DNA from: JBBQSN01 sp038213835
GTDB taxonomy: Bacteria; Actinomycetota; Actinomycetes; Actinomycetales; CAWJMD01
Assembly (NCBI GenBank): GCA_038213835.1
Contig: JBBQSN010000145.1
Location: forward strand, 1 to 8,916
Direction of reading: 5' to 3'
Length of the DNA: 8,916 nucleotides
The notes under the pieces are model-generated. The model saw nothing but the letters and a program-made list of their open reading frames with translations, ran no database searches and was not told the DNA's origin. Position numbers and translations under genes: made by a program. Each line of letters starts with the position of its first letter. Position 1 is the stretch's first letter. Positions 1 through 7,612 of the stretch are shown here, piece after piece.

Positions 1-512
1 GCGCCCTCGTCGCCGTCGCCGATGCCCTCGATGATCGGGCTGAGGAACGACCAGCCCGCGTACACGGCGCCACCGAGCAGGGCCAGGGAGACCAGGAGCG
101 CAGCTGCCGTCCTGCCGCGGCGCCGGCCGCGGCGACGACGGGCCGCGACCGGGTCGTACTGGTCGTCGTAGTGGTCGTCGTACTCGTCGTCGTGCTCGAG
201 TGGCTCGAGGGGCTCGGCGTAGACCGGCTCGTCCGCGTACACGAGCTGGTCCGCGTCCACCGGCTCGTCGAGGTGGAGCAGGTCGTCGAGGCGGACGTCC
301 TCGACGACCGGCTGGACCGGGTCCGCCGGCGCGCTGTCGACGTCGAACACGTCGTCGGGGTCGTCCGTCCCCGGCTCGGGAGCCGGCACCACGGGCTGCT
401 CACCGGACGGCTCGTCGGAACGGGCGTCGGGGACCGCACCGGACCGGACCCGGCGTCCGGGCGGGGTGTCGGACGTCCCGGGCCCGCCGTGGTCACCGCG
501 CAGGTCGCTCAT
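1..512 (-). CDS. mltG: MltG-type endolytic murein transglycosylase, N-terminal part (cut by window edge)
   Basis: The family cleaves nascent peptidoglycan strands at the outer face of the membrane and is thought to end glycan synthesis. Only the first 170 codons are present, so the LysM-like and catalytic YceG domains lie outside the window. What is visible: a cytosolic region of about 125 residues rich in Asp and Glu, including the Tyr-Asp-Asp repeat EYDDHYDDQYDP; a basic stop-transfer stretch of Arg residues; then one membrane helix at about residues 136-157 (AAALLVSLALLGGAVYAGWS), giving an N-in topology. Long acidic cytosolic tails are usual in actinobacterial MltG. The ATG at 512 is the only usable start: no other ATG, GTG or TTG occurs in frame back to the ruvX stop. 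Its Shine-Dalgarno is weak (GGACGG). It lies 58 bp downstream of ruvX, the usual actinobacterial order. The identification rests on topology plus context, because the catalytic domain is not visible. Confidence 0.8.
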   Translation of the reverse strand, partial: MSDLRGDHGGPGTSDTPPGRRVRSGAVPDARSDEPSGEQPVVPAPEPGTDDPDDVFDVDSAPADPVQPVVEDVRLDDLLHLDEPVDADQLVYADEPVYAEPLEPLEHDDEYDDHYDDQYDPVAARRRRGRRRGRTAAALLVSLALLGGAVYAGWSFLSPIIEGIGDGDEG

Positions 513-570
513 GACGTGCCCGTCCGGGAACCGGTCCGGCGCACGACCACGGGGTCCATCCGACGCATCG

Positions 571-1080
571 TCAACTGTCGGCCTCCTGCGCCGGCGGGTG
601 CGGACCGTCCGTCACCGCTCCGGGCTCCACCAGCGACCCCGGTGCGCGACCCGACGCCCTCTCGGCGTCGAGCGCGTCCTGCAGCAGCACCACGGCCGCG
701 ACCTGGTCGATCACCGCTCGGTGCTTGCGTCCGCGCACCCCGGAACCGTGGAGCTGCCGGTGGGCAGCCACGGTGCTCAGACGCTCGTCCACCAGACGCA
801 CCGTGACCGGTGCCACCAGGCGGGCGAGGGCCACAGCGTAACCTCGTGCGTCCACGGCGGAGGGACCCTCACGCCCGGACAGGTGCATCGGCAGGCCCAC
901 GAACACCTCCAGCGCCCCCCGTTCGGCCGCCTCGCGAGCGATCTCGACGCGGTCGGTTGCACCCGCGGTGTCCCGCCGCAGGGTGGCGACGGTCGAGGCC
1001 AGTAGCCCGGACGGGTCGCTGGCCGCGAGCCCGACCCGGACCGTGCCGACGTCGACGCCGAGCCGGACACCAGGTCTCAC
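571..1080 (-). CDS. ruvX: RuvX/YqgF-family Holliday junction resolvase-like nuclease (pre-16S rRNA processing)
   Basis: This 169-residue protein has the RNase H-like fold of the YqgF family, cytosolic nucleases tied to processing of the 16S rRNA 5' end and originally proposed as Holliday junction resolvases. Visible motifs in order: GVDVGTVRVG (residues 8-17, with the first catalytic Asp at 10), VGLPMHLSGREGP (61-73), LVDERLSTV (96-104, Asp98 and Glu99) and RAVIDQVAAVVLLQ (121-134, Asp125). All expected acidic residues are present. The length is slightly above the usual 140-160 because of a disordered Pro/Glu-rich tail. The start is the GTG at 1080, 10 bp after the alaS stop; a TGAGG Shine-Dalgarno overlapping that stop sits 8 nt upstream. 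The ATG overlapping the alaS stop (at 1094) is out of frame and closes after five codons. It is probably cotranscribed with alaS and mltG. Confidence 0.95.
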   Translation of the reverse strand: MRPGVRLGVDVGTVRVGLAASDPSGLLASTVATLRRDTAGATDRVEIAREAAERGALEVFVGLPMHLSGREGPSAVDARGYAVALARLVAPVTVRLVDERLSTVAAHRQLHGSGVRGRKHRAVIDQVAAVVLLQDALDAERASGRAPGSLVEPGAVTDGPHPPAQEADS

Positions 1081-1090
1081 CGCTCGGGCC

Positions 1091-3790
<2,700 letters not shown>

Positions 3791-3798
3791 GGGGGACG

Positions 3799-3803
3799 TC
3801 CTC
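3799..3803 (-). promoter_or_regulatory. Shine-Dalgarno of alaS
   Basis: GAGGA on the minus strand, 8 nt before the ATG at 3790. It settles the alaS start against the longer open frame that continues upstream into the DUF6167-like gene. No convincing promoter was seen in the rest of the 55-bp gap. Confidence 0.75.
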
Positions 3804-3845
3804 GGGGGCGTGTGGGTTGCTGGGGGTGGCGGGTCGCGCGCGCGG

Positions 3846-4133
3846 TCAGTCGCGCTCGTCGACCTCGCTGGCCGGGTTCTCGAGCAGGTCGGCGACGCTG
3901 CGCCCGTCGAGATCCCCCGCCACGGCAGCGCGCAGCACCTCCTCACGCTCGGACGCGGACTCCCGCACCGCGTCGGCGAACTCCCGGAGCCCGTCACCCA
4001 GGCTCGACAGGCCCTCGCCGAGGTTGCCGGCGATGCCCTGCGGGGTGTACTGCTGCGCGACCTGGCCGGCCTTGCGCACGACCAGGATGCCCACGGCCGC
4101 ACCGAGGGCGATCCAGAAGACGCGCCGGATCAC
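3846..4133 (-). CDS. Small membrane-anchored protein, DUF6167-like
   Basis: This 95-residue protein of unknown function has one N-terminal hydrophobic segment (residues about 5-19, VFWIALGAAVGILVV) after two Arg residues, then a hydrophilic tail with an amphipathic helix (LREFADAVRESASEREEVLR) and a strongly acidic end. The opening RRVFWIALGAAVG resembles actinobacterial DUF6167 proteins found between a DUF948 gene and alaS; this family call is from memory of sequence pattern and synteny. It also has the shape of YtxH-type proteins. The GTG start at 4133 overlaps the upstream TGA stop as GTGA, and GGAG lies 6 nt before it, so translation is probably coupled to the DUF948 gene. A membrane or cell-envelope role is plausible, but the sequence shows no catalytic motif. 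Confidence 0.75.
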   Translation of the reverse strand: MIRRVFWIALGAAVGILVVRKAGQVAQQYTPQGIAGNLGEGLSSLGDGLREFADAVRESASEREEVLRAAVAGDLDGRSVADLLENPASEVDERD

Positions 4134-4531
4134 CGCTTGCTCCGCCGGCCGCGCGTGGCGCCGGCCTTGCGGCCGCCCATCGCCTGGCGCACGCCGTAGC
4201 TGAACGCGGCGACCTTGATCACCGGCGAGCCGAGCGTGGCGGCGAACAGCGCGGTGAGGGCCGAGACGTTGGTGGCCACCTGGACGCCGTTGTCGCTGAT
4301 GACGCCCACCTTGGTGGTGATGGTGTCGACCTTCTCCAGCTGGTGGTTGGCGTGCCCCACCGTGGTCGTCACCCCTCCGATCAGCGGCACGGTCTCGTCC
4401 GACAGGTTCTTGATGGTCGTGCGGGTCTCGTCCAGCACCCGACCGAGCTTGAGCAGCGGTACGGCCAGGAACCCGACGAGCAGCACCAGGGCCAGGGCGG
4501 CGATGAGCCCGGCGATCTCTCCCACAGACAT
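4130..4531 (-). CDS. DUF948 domain membrane protein
   Basis: This 133-residue protein starts MSVGEIAGLIAALALVLLVG, one membrane helix at about residues 5-27. It continues as a helical, coiled-coil-like region (LDETRTTIKNLSDETVPLIG, then HANHQLEKVDTITTKVG) typical of PF06103/DUF948. A second weakly hydrophobic segment (about 92-118) and a very basic C terminus (RKAGATRGRRSKR) follow. In Bacillus the DUF948 protein YtxG is encoded beside YtxH in a general-stress operon; the arrangement here, with a small membrane protein next, is similar, but function is not established. The ATG at 4531 is preferred over a TTG seven codons upstream. It has no Shine-Dalgarno, but a -10-like TAGGGT lies 7 nt upstream, fitting leaderless translation. 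It lies 56 bp after rpsD. Confidence 0.85.
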   Translation of the reverse strand: MSVGEIAGLIAALALVLLVGFLAVPLLKLGRVLDETRTTIKNLSDETVPLIGGVTTTVGHANHQLEKVDTITTKVGVISDNGVQVATNVSALTALFAATLGSPVIKVAAFSYGVRQAMGGRKAGATRGRRSKR

Positions 4532-4538
4532 GGCCGCG

Positions 4539-4567
4539 ACCCTACCGCCCAACCCGAGAACGTCCCA
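4539..4567 (-). promoter_or_regulatory. Possible promoter of the DUF948 gene (leaderless start)
   Basis: On the minus strand TAGGGT (4544-4539) fits the actinobacterial -10 pattern TAnnnT and ends 7 nt before the ATG at 4531, so transcription would start at or next to the start codon. Sixteen or 17 nt further upstream is a GTGGGACG stretch that only partly resembles a -35 (shared GAC). The lack of a Shine-Dalgarno before this ATG fits. If real, the DUF948-alaS-ruvX genes can be expressed independently of rpsD. Confidence 0.4.
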
Positions 4568-4587
4568 CCGCAGTTCCCACGGCCGCC

Positions 4588-5217
4588 TCAGCGGGCGTAG
4601 AACTCCACCACCTTGGAGACGTCGCAGCGGATCGGCACCAGCTCGAGCGCCGGCACGGCGAGCAGGGTGACCTCGAGCTCGGCCAGCCGGACGTCGAGGT
4701 AGGCGGGCACCCGGGGCAGCAGCTCGGAGTGACCGCCGGCGGCGGCGACCTGGAAGGGGACCGTGCCGCGGCTCCTCGCGGCGATCGAGACCGTCTGCCC
4801 CGGGGCCACCCGGTAGGACGGCTTGTCGACCCGGCGGCCGTCGACCAGCACGTGGTGGTGGGTCACCGCCTGGCGGGCCTGCGCGATGGTGCGGGCCAGG
4901 CCGGCGCGCAGCACCACGGCGTCGAGGCGGCGCTCGAGCAGCTCGACCAGGACGTCGCCGGCGCGGCGCGAGGACCGCTTGGCCTCCTCGACGGCACGGC
5001 GCATCTGCTTCTCCCTGATGCCGTACTGGGCCCGCAGCCGCTGCTTCTCGCGCAGCCGGACGGCGTAGTCGCTCTCGTTGCGACGGTGCGAGCGCCCGTG
5101 CATCCCGGGCGGGGACGGCCGGTCCTCCATCAGCCGCTCGGCCTTGGGCGTGAGCGGGATGCCGAGGGCGCGAGAGAGGCGGACCTTGCGTCGGGTGCGG
5201 TCGGGGCTGGCGGGCAC
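4588..5217 (-). CDS. rpsD: 30S ribosomal protein S4 (zinc-free type)
   Basis: This 209-residue protein is the primary 16S rRNA binder that nucleates 30S body assembly and helps translational accuracy. Family landmarks: SRALGIPLTPKA (residues 15-26), the PPGMHGR turn (36-42), ESDYAVRLREKQRLRAQYGI (48-67), and an S4 RNA-binding domain from about residue 96 (RRLDAVVLRAGLARTIAQAR, then VLVDGRRVDKPSYRV), ending VVEFYAR. The N terminus has no Cys motif, so it is the zinc-independent form; the only Cys is near the C terminus. Residues about 145-200 (for example VTLLAVPALELVPIRC) look less basic than in S4 of related genera as I remember them, so a second rpsD copy elsewhere cannot be excluded. The start is the GTG at 5217, with CAGGAG 6 nt upstream. 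It is the first gene of the minus-strand cluster and is divergent from the DUF2470 gene, sharing its iron-box region. Confidence 0.96.
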   Translation of the reverse strand: MPASPDRTRRKVRLSRALGIPLTPKAERLMEDRPSPPGMHGRSHRRNESDYAVRLREKQRLRAQYGIREKQMRRAVEEAKRSSRRAGDVLVELLERRLDAVVLRAGLARTIAQARQAVTHHHVLVDGRRVDKPSYRVAPGQTVSIAARSRGTVPFQVAAAGGHSELLPRVPAYLDVRLAELEVTLLAVPALELVPIRCDVSKVVEFYAR

Positions 5218-5223
5218 GTGCGT

Positions 5224-5229
5224 CTCCTG
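5224..5229 (-). promoter_or_regulatory. Shine-Dalgarno of rpsD
   Basis: CAGGAG on the minus strand, 6 nt before the GTG at 5217. It supports the GTG start and shows that rpsD, unlike the divergent gene, is translated from a transcript with a 5' leader. Confidence 0.75.
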
Positions 5230-5267
5230 GGGGCTCGTCGGACGAGGGTGGACCTCGGCTGCTGAAG

Positions 5268-5286
5268 TTAGGGTAGCCTCACCTCA
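5268..5286. promoter_or_regulatory. DtxR/IdeR-type iron box
   Basis: TTAGGGTAGCCTCACCTCA agrees with the 19-bp DtxR/IdeR consensus (TTAGGTTAGSCTAACCTAA, written from memory) at 16 positions when the central S is allowed, and keeps the imperfect dyad. DtxR/IdeR loaded with Fe2+ binds such boxes and usually represses. The last base of the box is the A of the DUF2470 ATG. The box also contains plus-strand -10-like hexamers TAGGGT (5269-5274) and TAGCCT (5274-5279; 6 nt before the ATG, the spacing for a leaderless start), and minus-strand TACCCT (5275-5270). A bound repressor would therefore cover the DUF2470 promoter and might also affect rpsD. Plus-strand TGGACC (5249-5254) is a weak -35 candidate. 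The match is seen; binding is inferred. Confidence 0.75.
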
Positions 5287-6119
5287 TGTGTGAGTACGCC
5301 ACCCACCCGGGACTGGTCCCCGCCGCCGAGCTCGTGACCACGCTGCTGTGCGGCGCCGGGGCCGCCTCGCTGTCCACCGACGGCCTCGAACCGGCCGGGG
5401 TGCTGCACGGCCTCGACCTGGACGGTACCCCCGTCCTGCTCGCCGGCAGCGACCTGGTCAGGGCGCTGCGGCTCGAGTCCGACGGCGACGAGGCCGGCGC
5501 GCGGCTCGAGGTCACCGACCTGGCGCCGCTCGCCGACGTGACCGTCCCCCGGGCCCAGGTCGAGGTGCTCGGCTGGGTCTCGACGGTGCCGGCGCACGAG
5601 GTGCCTGCTCGGCTCGGCGCCCGCAGCCGCACCGACCTCACGGTCGCGTCCGCCTCCTGGGCGGGCTCGCGGCTGCTGCAGGTCGACGTCGCCGAGGTGG
5701 GGCTGCACGCCGGCGCCGGGTGCGCCCGCCTCCAGCCGGAGGACCTGCGGACCTCGCTCCCCGACCCGCTCGGCGCGCACGAGGCCGACCTCGTCCGACA
5801 GCTGGGGGACGACCTCGGGGCCGCGCTGCTCGAGCTGGTGCGCGGCATCGGCCACGCGCACCACGTCGACGGCGGCAGCAGCCGGCCGCTCACGCAGGTG
5901 AGCGAGGCCCGGATCGTGGGTGTTGACCGCTACGGCCTCACCGTCCTGTGCACGCTGCCGGGCGCCGCCGACACCACCTGCTGCGTCGAGCAGGCCCGGT
6001 CCACCGTGCGGGTTCCGTTCCCGGTGCCCGTGCGCACACCGGACGAGGCCGGGCGCAGCGCGCTGGCGCTGGTGGTCGGCAACCGCGGCTGCGACGGCGG
6101 CTGCGACGGCGGCTGCTGA
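5286..6119 (+). CDS. HugZ-like DUF2470 domain protein, probably iron-regulated
   Basis: This 277-residue cytosolic protein has two parts. The first (about residues 10-140) has the pattern of a split-barrel PNPOx-like fold (AASLSTDG, then GTPVLLAGSDLVRALRLES). The second is a DUF2470 domain from about residue 160 (DPLGAHEADLVRQLGDD) through STVRVPFPVPV near 255. This order is that of HugZ/HutZ heme-degrading proteins and of the plastid glutamyl-tRNA reductase binding protein. Heme or iron use is inferred from the family and the iron box; activity is not shown. Between helices lies an HxHH cluster (His190, 192, 193). Cysteine is unusually frequent (9), with Cys269, 273 and 277 forming the tail GCDGGCDGGC, a possible metal site. 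There is no Shine-Dalgarno: the ATG abuts the iron box and a -10-like hexamer, suggesting a leaderless message. It converges on rarA with 25 bp between stops. Confidence 0.85.
   Translation: MCEYATHPGLVPAAELVTTLLCGAGAASLSTDGLEPAGVLHGLDLDGTPVLLAGSDLVRALRLESDGDEAGARLEVTDLAPLADVTVPRAQVEVLGWVSTVPAHEVPARLGARSRTDLTVASASWAGSRLLQVDVAEVGLHAGAGCARLQPEDLRTSLPDPLGAHEADLVRQLGDDLGAALLELVRGIGHAHHVDGGSSRPLTQVSEARIVGVDRYGLTVLCTLPGAADTTCCVEQARSTVRVPFPVPVRTPDEAGRSALALVVGNRGCDGGCDGGC
6087..6116 (+). repeat. 12-bp tandem repeat encoding the Cys-rich tail
   Basis: The unit GGCTGCGACGGC occurs twice in perfect tandem (6087-6098, 6099-6110) and is followed by a half copy, GGCTGC (6111-6116), directly before the TGA. 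In frame it encodes Gly-Cys-Asp-Gly repeats. It could expand or contract in steps of four residues without disturbing the frame. Confidence 0.85.
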
Positions 6120-6144
6120 CCCCTGCACCACGACCGTGGGCCGC

Positions 6145-7521
6145 TCAGTCCTCGGTGGGGCCGCCCAGCAGCTCGCGCAGCCGTCCGAGCCGGGTGCTGA
6201 TGTCGCGCTCGTAGCCGCGATCGGTCGGCTCGTAGTAGCGCGTGCCCACCAGCGGGTCGGGCAGGTACTGCTGCGCGGCGACGCCGTGGGGCTCGTCGTG
6301 GGAGTAGGTGTAGCCCTGGCCGTGGCCCAGCTGGCGCACCCCGGGGTAGTGGGCGTCGCGCAGGTGCGCCGGCACCGTCCCGGACCGGCCGGCCCGGACG
6401 TCCTGGGTCGCCTTCGCGATGCCCAGGTAGGCCGCGTTCGACTTGGGGGCGGTCGCCAGGTGGACCACGGCCTGGGCCAGCACGATCCGCGCCTCGGGCA
6501 TGCCGATCAGCTGGACCGCCTGGGCCGCGGCGACCGCGGTCTGCAGCGCGGTGGGGTCGGCCATCCCGACGTCCTCCGAGGCCGCGATCACGATCCGGCG
6601 CGCGACGAACCGGGCGTCCTCCCCCGCCTCGAGCATCCGCGCCAGGTAGTGCAGCGCGGCGTCGACGTCCGACCCGCGCATCGACTTGATGAACGCCGAG
6701 GTGACGTCGTAGTGCTGGTCGCCGTCCTTGTCGTAGCGCACCGAGGCGATGTCGATCGCCTGCTCGGCGTGCACCAGCGTGATCGTGGTCGCGCCGTCGG
6801 CGACCGCGGACCCGGCCGCCGCCTCCAACGAGGTGAGCGCGCGCCGGGCGTCACCGCCGGCCACGCGCACGAGGTGGTCCAGAGCCTCGGCCTCGATCTC
6901 CAGCTCGCCCGCCAGGCCGCGCGGGTCGGCCAGGGCACGACCCACCAGGCCACGGACGTCGTCGTGGTCCAAAGGTCGCAGGGTCAGCACCAGCGAGCGC
7001 GACAGCAGCGGCGAGATCACCGAGAAGGACGGGTTCTCCGTGGTCGCCGAGACCAGCACCACCCAGCCGTTCTCCACCCCGGGGAGCAGGACGTCCTGCT
7101 GCGCCTTGGTGAAGCGGTGGATCTCGTCCAGGAAGAGCACCGTGGTGCGGCCGTGCAGGTCGCGCTGGTCGCGGGCCTGCTCCATCGCCTGCCGGACGTC
7201 CTTGACCCCTGCGGTGATCGCCGACATCTCGACGAACCGGCCGCCCACACCGCGCGAGACCACGTGCGCGATCGTGGTCTTCCCGGTGCCGGGCGGCCCC
7301 CAGAGCAGCACCGAGGTGAGCCCCGCCCGGCTCCCCGTCGCCTGCCCCGCGACCATCCGTCGCAGCGGCGACCCGGAAGCCAGCAGGTGGTCCTGGCCCA
7401 CGACCTCGTCCAGGGTGCGTGGTCGCATCCGCACGGCCAGGGGGGCGGCGGGACGGCCGGACGCGGGGTCGTAGCCCTCCTCGGCGTCGTCGGCGTAGGC
7501 CGACCCGAACAGGTCCGTCAC
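6145..7521 (-). CDS. rarA: Replication-associated recombination protein A (AAA+ ATPase)
   Basis: This 458-residue AAA+ ATPase of the RarA/MgsA/WRNIP1 family acts at stalled replication forks and is related to clamp-loader subunits. Seen in order: an N-terminal VVGQDHLL box (residues 40-47), Walker A GPPGTGKTT (75-83), Walker B LFLDEIHRF (129-137), sensor 1 region VSATTENPSF (157-166), the arginine-finger context LLSRSL (172-177), sensor 2 GGDARRAL (222-229), then the family C-terminal tetramerisation region (YDKDGDQHYDVTSAFIKSMR, ASEDVGMADP, PGVRQLGHGQGYTYSHDEPH). Length is close to the E. coli protein (447). The GTG at 7521 begins MTDLFG, a typical actinobacterial start; the open frame upstream runs into the divergent transporter gene. 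There is no clear Shine-Dalgarno, but TACGGT lies 6 nt before the GTG, consistent with a leaderless message. All catalytic motifs are intact. Confidence 0.97.
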   Translation of the reverse strand: MTDLFGSAYADDAEEGYDPASGRPAAPLAVRMRPRTLDEVVGQDHLLASGSPLRRMVAGQATGSRAGLTSVLLWGPPGTGKTTIAHVVSRGVGGRFVEMSAITAGVKDVRQAMEQARDQRDLHGRTTVLFLDEIHRFTKAQQDVLLPGVENGWVVLVSATTENPSFSVISPLLSRSLVLTLRPLDHDDVRGLVGRALADPRGLAGELEIEAEALDHLVRVAGGDARRALTSLEAAAGSAVADGATTITLVHAEQAIDIASVRYDKDGDQHYDVTSAFIKSMRGSDVDAALHYLARMLEAGEDARFVARRIVIAASEDVGMADPTALQTAVAAAQAVQLIGMPEARIVLAQAVVHLATAPKSNAAYLGIAKATQDVRAGRSGTVPAHLRDAHYPGVRQLGHGQGYTYSHDEPHGVAAQQYLPDPLVGTRYYEPTDRGYERDISTRLGRLRELLGGPTED

Positions 7522-7527
7522 CCGCCG

Positions 7528-7533
7528 ACCGTA
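7528..7533 (-). promoter_or_regulatory. Possible -10 element of rarA
   Basis: TACGGT on the minus strand fits TAnnnT and ends 6 nt before the GTG start at 7521, the spacing expected if the transcript begins at the start codon. I see no convincing -35 at 16-19 nt upstream, so this rests on the -10 and the missing Shine-Dalgarno only. Confidence 0.3.
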
Positions 7534-7612
7534 ACGCGCCCGGCCGACGCCGCCCGGCGCCGTCCGACCCGCTGACCGGCCCGGCGCCGCGGGACGCGAC
7601 ACTGGGCCCGTG

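Noticed and set aside
148..200. GTCGTCGT-rich trinucleotide repeat near the left edge
   Set aside because: It is the reverse complement of Asp/Tyr codons of the acidic MltG tail, not a separate repeat element.
3791..4102. Upstream extension of alaS to 4102
   Set aside because: It would overlap the DUF6167-like gene, and the added residues are unlike AlaRS; ATG 3790 has a Shine-Dalgarno and the conserved N terminus.
5218..5267. Possible S4 autoregulatory RNA structure in the rpsD leader
   Set aside because: The leader is about 50 nt at most and no pseudoknot-like pairing could be made out by eye.
6128..6139. Inverted repeat CCACG-AC-CGTGG between the convergent DUF2470 and rarA stops, considered as a terminator
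   Set aside because: The stem is only 4-5 bp with a 2-4 nt loop and no T-run on either strand; too weak to call.
5920..7575. 551-codon plus-strand open frame antisense to rarA
   Set aside because: It overlaps the DUF2470 gene in another frame and is antisense to an intact RarA; low-complexity Arg/Gly/His translation.
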